Below, in pieces: positions 22,097 through 35,427 of a stretch of DNA of 64,000 bases. Within the stretch, counting starts at the first letter, position 1. Each line of letters starts with the position of its first letter. The notes beneath the pieces were generated by a model. The model saw only the letters and a program-made list of their open reading frames with translations, was not told the origin of the DNA and ran no database searches. The translations under genes were made by a program, and so were the position numbers. This stretch comes from Echinarachnius parma (taxonomy: Eukaryota; Echinodermata; Echinoidea; Clypeasteroida; Echinarachniidae): positions 124,001-188,000 of the forward strand of contig JBAMJV010003345.1 of the NCBI GenBank assembly GCA_037951105.1, written 5' to 3'.

Positions 22097-23057
22097 ATGT
22101 GATTGTAATGAACTACAGCATAATTATGTTTCAAATTTAGTATTACCTGTCTAGATAATGAATTCAAATATTTACCCTTTGGAAAAATGTTTGATTGATT
22201 TGTCACTTCCTAGGGATACCATGGAATGGCTTGTTATTGTCCAAATGTAATTTGTAAATCCTTTAAATTCTGTGAAATGAGTTCATGACTTTTATGCTCT
22301 TTTACCAATTAAAAATCTTCATATTTATCTACATTATTGGAAAATCGTTGTTGTTTTCTTAAAATGACTCAAATTGAATCCCTAGTGTATTTGCAAGTAT
22401 ATTGCGATTAATCACAAGTCAGAAATCATGCACACTTGAGCCAATCACCACACCTGATAGAACAGAACCTTTTAAACATTTTGCTGTTTTAACTTTCAAA
22501 TTCTCATACCAGTATACCAGTAATACCAGTATATATGTTATATCAAGGCAATTTCCATTGTCTCAATGATCTCATAATAATGAGGTTGAAATAAAAGAAA
22601 AAGATTTAAAAAATAGAATGAATTATTCAAATAAATAGTACAATAATGCTAACATAAATTGTAGTCATACAAAATATTCACTAGTTTATACAATTTTTTA
22701 ATTCCTCAATTATCTTTTAGAGGTACAAAATGAAAAACAAAGTAACAATATCAGTCATTTTCATGACAATTCATATATGTAAACATGAAGAAATGTATTA
22801 ACCCAAATAACATAACAAATGTCATATTCAGATAAATTCTTTTGTTTTCATGTCATAAAAACACAAACCTTGAGTTGGAAGACACTTTGCTAAATGAAAC
22901 ACAATATCATAATTCATGAGCATATGTATAATTATGTGCTAATGGAAAGGAATATTTATTGTATTCATGGGCAAACACTTCTAGTCTGCCATTATACACG
23001 CACAGTAATGCAAATTAGTGATTGACCATTACCGGCACATCTTCCCTTTCCAAAATA
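22097..23057. other. AT-rich intergenic sequence
   Basis: No coding frame, RNA gene or clear repeat recognised. Confidence 0.5.
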
Positions 23058-23944
23058 CACCGTGTCCCAGAAAAAACGAAACCGGGTTTCATGGCAGAAA
23101 TTTTCTGTCATAATGAATAATTTAATTGATGATATATATATGCCTGGAAAGCTCTGTGTCTCTTCTTTCATTTGATGTGCAACTTATGGCACATACTTCA
23201 AGCATGACTGAATTAGAACAATGGAAAGTGGTGTTACCAATATTCAATTTGCACGCATAAATTTGAAGTTTGGGTGAGTTTTAAGAGTTGTAAACGTACT
23301 TATTTTTAAAAAGGACAAACACCACATAAAAGTTCATATTTTTATCTTTTACATGACACCTCATGCTAAAAAAATAAATGATTTATGCCAGAGAACGAGT
23401 ACAATGAAAACATGCCTGATTTCTGCCCGAATGAGTGAAAGTTGAGTAAGAAGTCGCTCAGCTTTCCTGACTAGCAGCTGACAATGGACTTTGATGCATG
23501 AGTGAATTTACACAAACATGGGGATCAGGAAACAGGCTAGACCAGGAAACTTACTCATTTGGGCTGGAATCAAGCATGTTTTCATTGTATTCGTTCTCTG
23601 GCATATATAATTTATTTTTTGATCATGAGGTGTCATATAAAAGATAAAATTATGAATTTGCATGCGGTGTCTGTCCTTTTTCAAAAGAAGTACGTTTACC
23701 ACTCTTAAAACTCTCCCCAAAACCTCACCCAAACTTGCAATTTCTGCGCGCAAATTGAATTTTGGTAACACCACTTTCTATCGTTCTAATTCAGTCATGC
23801 GTGAATTATGTGCCATAAGTTGTATATCAAATAAAAGAAGAGACACATAGCTTTTCAGACATATATATATCATCAAGGAAATTATTCATTATAACATAAA
23901 ATTTCTGCCATGAAACCCGGTTTCGTTTTTTCTGGGACACGGTG
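23058..23944. mobile_element. 887-bp fold-back element, TA target site
   Basis: Ends are CACCGTGTCCCAGAAAAAAC and its complement, flanked by TA at 23056-23057 and 23945-23946. The halves mirror each other almost to the centre near 23500 (for example ACATGACACCTCATG near 23352 against CATGAGGTGTCATAT near 23624). The TA target and CACxGTGTCCC-type end suggest a mariner-related non-autonomous element. Confidence 0.8.
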
Positions 23945-24387
23945 TACAGTGTTCCAAAATAGTTCCTCTTATGATTCATTTCACTGGGCTGTCAAGTTAA
24001 CGTTATTTCTTAACTTTTGCATGTAAACTAAATAAAAAGACAACATAAAAAGAAGAAATGTCTGAATAATATCACTTGATCCTATTAATATAAATCATAC
24101 AGTACAATTTGTATATGTTTTTCTATTCAATACATTTTTGACATTTACCATTACAATTGTTACGCTAATCCTTTCATCAGAATGTATTTCTTTATGTGAA
24201 TATGTACAAAGGACCCCAGCGCAATACAACATAAACAAAAATAATTGTCCCTAACCATTTAGACAAATACAATCATGCAATTCATAAAACACATCTACAT
24301 ATTGTTTGTGATCCATCAACTTCGTAAAATTAAACCAAAATCATTTGGCGCTTTCACACTTTTCTTACACCTAATTGTTTGGCTTAA

Positions 24388-24765
24388 AGGGACTTAGTAA
24401 CATTGTCCAAATCCTCAAAATAAAATTATAATTCTAGCGGTTCCCTTATACCTTGTTGTATTCGTATTAACAATAAAATCACGGGACGGGTTTCGGTTTT
24501 TCAAATTTCCCTTTCGTTACAAAGATATGTATGATTGAAGTATTCAGATAAGAAAAACTCCGGGCGAGTTTTTCTTCTGTATACAAAGTGAGTGCAGTGA
24601 GTTACTGAATATCACTTTGCATTTTCGCTCATTACTTGGCCATACAATGTCCATTTGACATGAAATTTTCAAACAATACCCTGTGGACATATGAGATAAC
24701 AATAATATACATTGCATCAACCATTCATCACTTTTTGCACATGTCAACAAAGTTACTAGATCCCT
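24388..24765. mobile_element. 378-bp TTAA-flanked short element
   Basis: The element starts AGGGACTTAGTAAC and ends GTTACTAGATCCCT, with TTAA immediately outside each end (24384-24387 and 24766-24769). It is closely related to 4209-4611. TTAA duplication with short inverted ends is the piggyBac signature; no transposase is present. Confidence 0.75.
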
Positions 24766-24769
24766 TTAA

Positions 24770-26655
24770 AGGGGTTGTTCAGTTTTGGTATAGAGGGCGC
24801 TGCACGAAATAATTTTGTTGTGAGATAATGAAAAACTGAGTGTAAAATTTGAAAGAGAATACAAATTTAATGGCAGAATAAACTTTATTTGATCAAAATC
24901 GGTTCAGAAATGGCTGAAATATCAAATATATCCGATCGGAATAAATCTCGGGCCCAGATTTATTCGATGATTTTTTTGTTAAAGGGGTTGTACAGTTTTG
25001 GTAATGCCGAGCTTTAGTAACCAAAACCAGTACAATAACATTACAAACGAATAGTTATAAATGGGCCATTCTTGGTCACGTGTGTGACCCAAAACATGAC
25101 AAATTTTGAAATGGGATGCTTATATTTCAGTAAGTATGAGACTATAATGATTTTTACTTCATATGTGACTTGAATATGTTGTAGTCTTTCAAACTTAACA
25201 CAAAAGATTTTATAAGGATTACGTAACTCAATGTCAGAGGTCAAATGGCATGGGTCACGTGTGTGACTTCGCACGGAGCGCTTTTTTCATAACTAAATTT
25301 CATTTGGAAAATTCTTTAAAATATGAATAGCTATAATGTTCATCTTACTACCAGAGAAGTACTATACATTTGTAAGTACAACAATAGCAATGAATGAGAA
25401 TTATATCAAACCGTTGTTTTTTATAGTACTTAATTATGTGGCAACGTCTGGTCACGTGTGTGACATTTTGGGGTGGTCACGTGTGTGACATGTACAATAT
25501 GAATGGAAAAATGGGAATTTTATAATATCGGGTTTAGAAAAGAATGAAAGGTTGAATTTTTACAAAGTTGGTATCAACCTGTACAGGAAAGTGAGAAGAA
25601 TGAGCTTGCTAATTATCCTTTTGATATCTTGATTATTTTCTGAATTATGATTATTAGAAAAATATTGAAATATGTAAATTTATGCAAATGAGTAAAAAAG
25701 TTTCATTTTAAACTTCAAATCATGTATTTCATGAAACTTTACACATGGATCATTCCAAAAATGGAACAAAACTACAGAAAAATAAAACTTCAATTTTTCC
25801 GAAAAAGTTTCACTTTTCAAAGAATGGCCCAAATACACCATGCTCGAAAGGTATAGAAAATTACAAACTACTAAAGGGCCATTCAAACACAAGAGGGCGC
25901 TCTCTAAAAAAGCATTGGTTTCAACCATTTTCCATACAAAATTATGCATGTGATGTTTTGTTGAAATAATGATTAGATAGAGAGATAACAACTATCTAAA
26001 AACCTCTTTTGAACATTTTTGAATGAGTGTAGGCATTTTTTATTTTTATTTAACAAATCATCAAATAAATCTGGGCCCAGATTTATTCCGATCGGATATA
26101 TTTATTGATATTACAGCCGTTTCTAAACCGATTTTGATCAAATAAAGTTTATTCTGCCATTAAAATTGTATGCTCTTTCAAATTTTACACTCAGTTTTTC
26201 ATTACCGTATTTGCCGGTGTGTAAACCGCACCGGTGTATTAACCGCGCCCCCAACTTTGGGTTGTCATTGAAGGGGAAAAAACAATTTCTATATGATGAA
26301 ACTGTGCTGGGAAACATTGCAACATAATCAACTACATGTATCATGCTTTCCCCCCTAACTTTTGTAAACTTTTAGTACACAAAACAACACAAATCACATA
26401 CTTGTTTTAGATTGGAGCACAATTCATAACAGAAATGCATATATATATCAAACTTTTTACTTCAAATCAACTGATATTACAGCCATATGTGGTATTTTCA
26501 AGAAAAATGTTTTATTATCTCTGTGTATTAAACGCTCCCCCCCTTTTGCAAGTTCTTCTGTATGAAAAAATGTGCGGTTAATACACCAGCAAATACGGTA
26601 CCTCACAAAAAAATCATTTTGTGCAGAGCCCTCTATACCAAAACTGAAATGAATT
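24770..26655. mobile_element. Long inverted-repeat element with internal E-box-like motifs
   Basis: The left arm (about 24770-24980, AGGGGTTGTTCAGTTTTGG then TATAGAGGGCGCTGC) is mirrored at 26060-26655, which ends GAGCCCTCTATACCAAAACTG. Both arms contain GATCAAAATCGG and TCCGATCGGAATAAATCT. The right arm is split by a separate short element at 26205-26598. The core (25070-25490) carries four copies of GTCACGTGTGTGAC. A related copy is at 41531-42866. The left edge abuts a TTAA. Confidence 0.7.
26205..26598. mobile_element. 394-bp nested short element, TA target site
   Basis: Ends are CCGTATTTGCCGGTGTGTAA and the complement of the right end (CCGTATTTGCTGGTGTATTA), flanked by TA at 26203-26204 and 26599-26600. 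Removing it restores continuity with the other arm of the surrounding element (CATTATCTCACAA), which shows that it inserted later. Confidence 0.8.
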
Positions 26656-27507
26656 TTGTTTTGATTTTTCAAATATCTCCCTACTTATGGAGATATTTGA
26701 GATGGATGTTTCTGATCCAAACGTGGATACTCAATAGTCTTTGGTACTAGAATTTGCATACTTCATGTGAACGGTCAGGATAAAATCAGATATTGATTTT
26801 CTCTCTTTTTGCTGGGTATAAACAATATCCTTCCTTCTCTATGAAAATCTCACATATCATTCTCAAAAATCTTACAAAGAAATTGGTATATGATTGAAGT
26901 CTCAAACATATATTATCAGGGAAATATAAAGTTAATGGATCACTTTAAGAAAGAGAAGGTTGCCAAGTCACATTGTGTACTTAGGAGATAATCATACTTG
27001 AAAGCCCACAAGAAACCAACGTAGCTCACTTGTATGTTCTCAAACAAAGATAGAATTGGCATAGATAACTTCACATCATGTAGAGCAGGCTACAACCTAC
27101 AAGAATGTATGCATTTATAACCAAATTTCACACAAAAAATATAACTTAACTGGCTGCTAAAGAATACAAAAGATCTAGTAACTTTGTTAAGTGCAAATAC
27201 TGAAGAAGGGTTGATAAAATATGCATTTCTGTAATCCGATTTATCCACGGAGTGATGTGTAAAAATTACATGCCCTTGAATAAAGCTTCACGCCTCAAAG
27301 ACAGACGAGAATGTCAATCTTCCCATTACCAGGCCCTATTTTTATAGAGTTTGTTCGTAACAAAAAGTATAAATTATGTCGTAAGTTAATTGCCCCACAC
27401 AACTGTTTAAACTGAAATTGGTATTGAAAAGGGATTTGTAAAGTACCACTATCAATAGGGCCTTGTGCCTTGTGGCCTTGCGTCGATACTTACGTAATAC
27501 CTATTCA
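26656..27507. other. 3' flank of zinc-finger exon A
   Basis: AT-rich with no coding frame. It would hold the 3' UTR of the minus-strand exon ending at 27508. Confidence 0.5.
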
Positions 27508-29426
27508 TCAGGGGGGGATGAATGAATAGATCATCCCCCCCTGATGAATGGGTATCAATGACAGATCGACGCCCATGGTATGTGTCCTCACGTGACGGAT
27601 CAGATGTCTTTTTTCAGAAAAACCTCTCACACACACATCACAACCGAAAGGTTTTTCACCAGTATGTGTCCTCATGTGACGGATCAGATGACTTTTTTGA
27701 GAAAAACTTTTCTCACACACATCACAACTGAAGGGTTTTTCACCAGTATGTGTCCTTATATGTCTGATCAGCTTACTTTTTTGAGGAAAACTTTTCTTAC
27801 AGACATCACAACTGAAAGGTTGTTCACCTGTATGTGTCTTTAAGTGTTTTTTTAGATAAGAATTACAAGAGAAAGTCTTTGTACATATAGTGCAACTGAA
27901 AGGTTTTTCACCAGTATGTGTCCTCATGTGATCAATCAAAACACTTTTGCGAGAAAAACCCTTCTTACACACATCACAACTGAAAGGTTGTTCACCTGTA
28001 TGTGTCCTCATATGACTGATCAGCTTACATTTGTGAGAAAAACCTTTCTTACATGCATCACAACTAAAAGGTTTTTCACCGGTATGTGTCGTCATGTGAC
28101 CGATCAGATTACTTTTTTGAGAAAAACTCTTCATACACACATCACAACTGAAGGGTTTTTCACCTGTATGTGTCCTCATATGACTGATCAGCTTACATTT
28201 TTGAGGAAAACCTTTCTTACATACATCACAACTAAAAGGTTTTTCACCGGTATGTGTCGTCATGTGACCGATCAGATTACTTTTTTGAGAAAAACTCTTC
28301 ATACACACATCACAACTGAAGGGTTTTTCACCTGTATGTGTCCTCATATGACTGATCAGCTTACTTTTTTGAGAAAAACCTTTCTGACATGTATCACAAC
28401 TAAAAGGTTTTTCACCAGAATGTGTCCTCATGTGAATGATTAGATGACTTTCTTGAGAAAAACTTTTCTTACACACATTACAACTGAAAGGCCTTTCACC
28501 ATGTGTATTTAAGTGTTTTGTAAGATTAGAACTACAAGAGAATGTCTTTGTACATACTGTGCAACTGAAAGGTCTTTCACCTTTATGTGTTCTCAAATGC
28601 CTCCTCAAGGAAGATTTCCTAGAGAAAGCCCTTGCACATAACCTGCACCTAAGAGGTTTTTCACCAGTATGTGTCCTCGTGTGATCAATTAGATGTCTTT
28701 TATTTGAAAAACGTTTCTTGCACACTTCACAACTGAAGTGTTTTTCACATGTATGTGCCCTCATGTGACCAATCAGATTACTTTTTTGATAAAACCTCCT
28801 CTTACATACATCACAACTGTTAGGTTTTTCATTTGAATGTGACTTAATGTGACGGATCAGATTCCTTTTCTGAGAGAAAACTTTTGTACATATGTTGCAC
28901 CTGAATGTCATTTCAACAGTATGTATTTTCATATGTCTAGCTAATTGACTTCTAAAAGGGAAAGCCTTCGAGCATACGCTGCAAATCATGTCCTTTTCAC
29001 TAGAATGTGAGCTAGTGTGTTTGATCAGATTTCTTTTCTTACTTAAAGTCTTTGAACAAACGTCACAACTGAAAGAGCTCTTGTCCATGTGTGCGTTAAT
29101 GTGTCCATATGCTACCTGAGAGGAACATAGGTCTGGGTTTACACAAGAATGTACACATTTGTGTCTCTGTAGATGATGTTTCAGCACGCAAGTCTTTGAA
29201 GACGAGCTACAGTTTTGGGGTCTGACACCATCTATGTCACCTCCACTACGCTTTACATAACCCTCAATAAATCCATCGGTGTGTATTCTTGATTGAATCC
29301 CTGAGCTACCTGTATCTGTCACACCATCCTGAAGTACTTGCTTTTCTGTCACTTCTCCTTGATTTGAAGAGGGGATGGTCTTTCCAGCAGGAGTTATATT
29401 TCCACCTGCCTGATGATCAAGATATT
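27508..29426 (-). CDS. Zinc-finger terminal exon A, 18 C2H2 fingers
   Basis: The exon starts after the acceptor TTCCATTGCAG (exon base 29426) in phase 1 and is open to the stop at 27508, about 640 residues. An N-terminal acidic/polar segment ([20 protein letters not shown], then ...[16 protein letters not shown]) precedes a degenerate C-x-C-H segment and 18 tandem C2H2 fingers with [11 protein letters not shown] linkers. Such arrays bind DNA sequence-specifically in the nucleus. No KRAB, BTB or SCAN domain was seen in this exon. No start codon or 5' exon of its own was found in the 500 bp upstream; the phase matches the shared 5' exons at 40680-46706. This is the longest intact finger exon of the locus. 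Confidence 0.85.
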
Positions 29427-29639
29427 CTGCAATGGAACAGGGACATTGTTATTGCATTAATGTTCTGTATAGTGTCTTGCTTTACACCTCTCATTTTCTA
29501 TTAGGAACAATCCTACCTCAAAGGTGTGCATGATTAATTAATTTGAATATAATACCCTAATAACCTCAATATCCTTCATATCTATCAAAGGATTTCATAT
29601 CTATTTCTTACGACTGCTTTGCTCATGTTGATGATAGAG

Positions 29640-29700
29640 CACCAGCCAAGCATTCTGAAAATCTTTGGTTCGATTCTTGGCAGAGCCCAGATTTCTTTGC
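29640..29700 (+). repeat. tRNA-like SINE relic
   Basis: GATAGAGCACCAGCC (A-box-like) followed by GGTTCGATTCTTGGC (B-box-like). Homologous relics occur at about 32637-32695, 34847-34905 and 38550-38615, one between each pair of finger exons, so the SINE predates duplication of the unit. Confidence 0.5.
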
Positions 29701-29929
29701 TCAATATCATTTTAATTCAGATATTTTGGAGGAAGTTTCTTTCATGATGGAGTTTGCTTCATAAAAAAAGCTGCATCACTTTGCATGATGATCCTTTGTT
29801 CTTTACCAAAGTTGATGGCATATCATTCTGGTTTGTGTCAGGGTTATACATGTTCTGAGTAGTACGAGTATTGAAAAGGGATTTTTGTAAGTACCACCAT
29901 CAAAAGGGTCTTGTGGCTCACTTGAAAGG

Positions 29930-30420
29930 TTTTTTACCAGTATGTGTCCTCATATGATCGATCAGATTACAACTTTGAGAAAAACTCTTCTTACACACAT
30001 CACAACTGAATTGTTTTTCACCAGTATGTGTCCTCATGTGACTGGTCAGATACCTTTTTTCAGAAAAACTCTTCTTACACACATCACAACTGAAAGGCCT
30101 TTAACCAGTATGTGTCCTGAAATGCTTTGCCATGGTAGATTTATTAGAGAAAGCTCTTGCACATATCGCTCAACTGTAAGGTCATTCACCAGTATGTGTC
30201 CTCATGTGATCGGTCAGATTAATTTTTTGAGAAAAACTCTTCTTACACACATCGCAACTGAAAGGTTTTTCACCAGTATTTGTCCTCATGAGACAGATCA
30301 GATTACATTTTTTAGAAAAACTTTCTTACACACATAACAACTATTAGGTTTTTCACCAGTATGTGTCCTCAAGTGTTTTGTTAGATCATAATTCACAGAG
30401 AAACATTTTGCATATATGTT
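29930..30420 (-). pseudogene. Decayed finger tail of exon B
   Basis: Finger linkers (complement of CACCAGTATGTGTCCTCATG) recur about every 84 bases but the frame is broken by stops and small indels. In exon B the codon for the first Cys of the next finger has become TGA, at which the open frame ends at 30421. This stretch was therefore once part of exon B. Confidence 0.8.
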
Positions 30421-31349
30421 TCACCTAAAAGTTCGTTCACCTGCATGTGTTCTCAAATGCCTTGTCATGGTAGATTTATCACAGAAAGCCCTTGCACATA
30501 TCTTGCACCTGAAAGGTTTTTCACCTGTATGTGTTCTCATGTGGCTGATCAGATGACATTTTTTAGAAAAGCTCTTCTTACACACATCACAACTGAAAGG
30601 TCTTTCACCTGTATGTGTCCTCATGTGACCGATCAGCTGACTTTTTTGAAAAAAACTTTTCTTACACTTATCACAACTGAAAGGTCTTTCTCCAGTGTGT
30701 GTCCTTAAGTGTTTAGTCAGATTAGCACTAACAGAGAAAGCCTTTGTACATGTTGTGCAACTGTAAGGTTTTTCACCAGTATGTGTTCTCATGTGACAGA
30801 TCAGATGACATTTTTTGGAAAAACTCTTCTTACACACATCACAACTGAAAGGTTTTTCACCAGTATGAGTCCTCATGTGCCTCATCAGGGTAGATTTTAC
30901 AGAGAAAGCCCTTGCACATATTGAGCACCTGAAAGGTCTTTCAGTAGTATGTATTTTCATATGTTTAGCTAATTGTCTTTTTGAAGGGAAAGCCTTCAAA
31001 CATACACTGCAAATTGAGTCCTTTTCACTAGAATGTGAGCTAGTGTGTTTGATCAGATTTCTTTTCTTACTGAAAGTCTTTGAACAAACATCACAACTGA
31101 AAGAGCTCTTGTCCATGTGTGAGGTAATATTTTCTGGTCTGACATCATCTATGTCACCTCCACTACGCTTTACTTCCACATAACCCTCAATAAATCCATC
31201 GGTGTGTATTCTTGATTGAATCCCTGAGCTACCTGTATCTGTCACACCATCCTGAAGTACTTGCTTTTCTGTCACTTCTCCTTGATTTGAAGAGGGGATG
31301 GTCTTTCCAGCAGGAGTTATATTTCCACCTGCCGGATGATCAAGATAAT
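30421..31349 (-). CDS. Zinc-finger terminal exon B, 8 C2H2 fingers, truncated
   Basis: The acceptor TTCCATTGCAG places the exon start at 31349 in phase 1; the frame runs to a stop at 30421, about 309 residues. The N-terminal segment is homologous to exon A but lacks the CVNPDLCSS stretch and has an extra Val-Glu in [12 protein letters not shown]. Eight intact fingers follow. The stop replaces a structural Cys codon and relic fingers continue behind it, so the protein is shortened relative to its ancestor but still has a usable finger array. Confidence 0.75.
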
Positions 31350-31923
31350 CTGCAATGGAACAGGGACATTGTTATTGCATTAATCATCTGTATAGTGTCT
31401 TGCTTTGCATCTCTCATTTTCTATTGGAACAATACTCCCTCAAAGGAATACATTATACAATGTTACCTGACTTGGTCAAATACGAGTCATTCATTGGCTA
31501 ACCTCAGTCATGTGATGTTAAAATATTTTAATATATTACATGGAAGAGCCAAATTTTTGTTTAGACCTAGATGGCAAACAATGAAAGCGATGCTATTGAT
31601 TGCAGGTGTTATATTACATGTTGCAAGAGAGATTGTATTATGAAGTCACAATGAGAGAGAGAGATTTTATTATGACGTCACACAGACTTGTCAACATATC
31701 TCTTTGAGCTCCGAGAGGCTAAAAGTGTACAAATATGTTACTTTTGTCATAACATAAGAAATGTTAACTTTGTTGTTGGGAAAATGACGGAATGTTCCCT
31801 CGGAGAGGAACATTCCGTGATATTCCCTCCATCACCAGTTAACATCTGCATAATAATAATAATCTCAATATCCTCCCTATCCATTAAAGGATATCATATC
31901 TATCTGTGTACGTGATTCTTTAA

Positions 31924-32623
31924 AGTGGACTTCCACTCGAGTTCAAGCTTCTAATGATTGAAAGACAGATATTCTAGGTCAATAAACACAATTTTGTATG
32001 AAAAAAGTATGATTGTGGGTTCTTATAATTGGCTTTGAAATTGTAATGACACAAATTCGCGAGCGAGCTTGTTCTATCCCACAATGCACCAATTTGTGGC
32101 GTGTGACCCTCACTATGCGCCTATCTATGTTTTTACACTGCAGCGAATGTGTTCTTTTGATCGGACCAATACAATGCTCGATCATGAATAGTTTAGTCCA
32201 CGATGCGCCATTCAACCGTGCCTTTGAGCATTACTACATTGTTGAACCGTTTGAAAATACATGCCTGCCCGAAATTGTAAAACGTTTGGCTTTCATTGGA
32301 ATTTGAATAGACACAAAGTCCTGTAAACGTGGTTATTGAATTTGCTGGCTCTGCATGACCGGTTATTATGAATGACACATGCAGTGATCACAATGCAGTG
32401 GCACCGGATTCAAGCCTACTCAAGAAATTGAGCAAAGTGAGGGTGCTACATAATGGTCTCATGATTGTGTGCAATAAATTTAATTATTTCCTCAGAGTTA
32501 ATGACATTAGAAAAATCTCTTAGAAATCAACCAAAGAGAGTAAAATCCTGAACATATTCAAGCACATCCCTAGATTTATTTCCAATATACTGTATTTTGT
32601 TTAAACTCGTCCGGAATTCTCCT
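31924..32623. mobile_element. 700-bp TTAA-flanked element
   Basis: TTAA at 31920-31923 and 32624-32627 flank ends AGTGGACTTCCACTCGAGTT and AACTCGTCCGGAATTCTCCT, which are imperfect inverted copies. It is non-coding and found between exons B and C only, so it inserted after the duplications. Confidence 0.6.
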
Positions 32624-32999
32624 TTAATCATTTTGATGATAGAGCCCCAGTCAATCATTCTGAAAATCTCTGGTTCAATTCCCGGCAATGATCAGAATCT
32701 TTACTCATTATTCATTTATTTAAATTCATATATTTTGGGGGGCAGTTTCTCTCATGATGGAGTTTACTTCTTTTTTTAAGCTGCACCACTTTGCATGATC
32801 CTTTACTCTTTACCCAAGTTGATTGCATATCCTTCTGGTTTGTGTCAGGGTTATACATCTTCTGAGCAGTATGAGTATTGAAAAGGGATTCTTGCAAGTA
32901 GCACCATCAATAGGGCCTTGTGGCTCACATGAAAGGATTTTCATTAGTGTGTATCCTCATGTGACTCACTGATCAGATTACTTTTTTGAGAAAAATTCT

Positions 33000-34651
33000 T
33001 CTCACACACATCACAACTGAACAGTTTTTCACCAGTATGTGTCCTCATGTGACTGATCAGATTACTATTTTGAGAAAATCTCTTTTAACACGCATCACAA
33101 CTGAAAGGTTTTTCACCAGTATGTGTCCTTAAATGTTTTGTCAGATAAGGATTCAGAGAGAAACCTTTTGCACAAATGTTGCACCTAAAAGGTCGTTCAC
33201 CTGTATGTGTTCTCAAATGCCTTGTCATGGTAGATTTATCAGAAAAAGCCATTGCACATATCTTGCAACAGTAAGGCCTTTCACCAGTATGTGTCGTCAT
33301 GTGACCGATCAGATTACTTTTTCGAGAAAAACTCTTCTCACACACATCACAACTGAACGGTTTTTCACCAGTATGTGTCCTCATGTGACTGATCAGATTA
33401 CTATTTTGAGAAAAGCTCTTTTTACACGCATCACAACTGAAAGGTTTTTCACCAGTATGTGTCCTTAAATGTTTTGTCAGATAAGGATTCAGAGAGAAAC
33501 CTTTTGCACAAATGTTGCACCTAAAAGGTCGTTCACCTGTATGTGTTCTCAAATGCCTTGTCATGGTAGATTTATCAGAAAAAGCCCTTGCTCATATCTT
33601 GCAACAGTAAGTCCTTTCACCAGTATGTGTCCTCATGTGACCAATCAGATTACTTTTTCGAGAAAAACTCTTCTCACACACATCACAACTGAACGGTTTT
33701 TCACCAGTATGTGTCCTCATGTGACTGATCAGATTACTATTTTGAGAAAAGCTCTTTTTACACGCATCACAACTGAAAGGTTTTTCACCAGCATGTGTCC
33801 TTAAATGTTTTGTCAGAATGAGTATTCAGAGAGAAACCTTTTGCACAAATGTTGCACCTAAAAAGTTGTGCAACTGGGAGGTTTTTCACCAGTATGTGTC
33901 CTCATGTGACTGATCAGATTACTTTTTTTAGAAAATTTCTTCTTACACATATCACAACTAAAAGGTTTTTGACCAGTATGTGTCCTCATGTGATCGATCA
34001 GATTCCTATTCAGAGAGAAACCTTTTGCACATATTGTGCACCTGAAAGGTCTTTCACCTCTATGTGTTCTCAAATGCCTTGTCATGGTACATTTTTTAGA
34101 AAAACTCTTCTTACACACATCACAACTGAAAGGTCTTTCAACAGTATGTATTTTCATATGTCTAGCTAATTGACTTCTAAAAGGGAAAGCCTTTGAACAT
34201 ACGCTGCAAATCAAGTCCTTTTCACTAGAATGTGAGCTAGTGTGTTCGATCAGATTTCTTTTCTTACTGAAAGTCTTTGAACAAACATCACAACTGAAAG
34301 AGCTCTTGTCCATGTTTGAGTTAATGTGTCCACATGCTACCCGAGAGGAACACAAGTCTGGGTTTACACAAGAATGTTCACATTTGTGTCTCTGTAGATG
34401 ATGTTTCATCATGCAAGTCTTTGAAGACGAGCTACAGTTTTTTGTTCTGACATCATCTATGTCACCTCCACTTCGCTTTACATAACCCTCAATAAATCTA
34501 TCGGTGTGTATTCTTGATTGAATCCCTGAGCTACCTGTATCTGTCACACCCTCCTTTAGTGCTTGCTTTTCTGTCACTTCTCCTTGATTTGAAGAGGGGA
34601 TGGTCTTTCCAGCAGGAGTGATATTTCCACCTTCCCGATGATCAAGATATC
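33000..34651 (-). pseudogene. Zinc-finger terminal exon C, broken
   Basis: The acceptor TTCCATTGCAG gives an exon start at 34651 in phase 1. The frame codes the shared N-terminal segment and five fingers, then stops at 33858 where the sequence after KPPSCTTF is out of register with the next finger. Further fingers continue to about 33000 with at least two more lesions: a Cys codon changed to TGA near 33595, and a Lys codon changed to TAA at about 33085. Two 336-bp blocks of four fingers, 33133-33468 and 33469-33804, are nearly identical direct repeats. The intact 5' part could still make a five-finger protein. Confidence 0.75.
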
Positions 34652-35427
34652 CTGCAATGGAACAGGGACATTGATATTGCATTAATCATCTGTAGAGCGT
34701 CTTGTTTAACATCTCTCATTTTCTATTGAAACAATACTACCTCAAAGGTATGCATGATACTTTAATTTGAATAACCTCAATATTCTTCTTTCCAAGGATT
34801 TTATGTCCTTGTTTTTGTTTGTTATAGATTCTTTGCTCATTTCGACGATAGATCACCAGCCAAGCAGTTTGAAAGTCTTGGGTTCAATGCCCGGCAAAGC
34901 CCAGTTTTTTTGCTCATTGTACATTTATTTCATATAATTGGGGCCAGTTTCTTTCATGATGAGGTTTAATTTTTTGAAAGCTTCATCACTTTACATGATC
35001 ATTTGTTCTTTGCCCAAGTTGATTGAATATCCTTCTTGTTTGTGTCAGGGTTATACATCTTCTGAGCAGCACAAGTATTGGAAAGGGATTCTATGAAACA
35101 CCACTATAAATAAGGCCTTGTGGGTCACCTGGAAGGTTTTTCACTAGTACATATATCCTCATGTGACCAGTCAGATGTCTTTTTTGAGAAAAAACTTTTC
35201 TTACACACATCACAACTGTAAGGCCTTTCACCAGATGTGTACTCATATGTGTAGCTTATTGACTGCTACAAGAGAAAGCCTTCGAACATACGCAGCAAGT
35301 CGAGTACTTTCACTAGAATGTGAGCTAGTGTGTTTAACCAGATTTCTTTTTGTACTAAAAGTCTTTGAACAAACATCACAACTGAGAGAGCTGTCACATG
35401 CTACCCATGAGGAACATAGGTCAGGGT

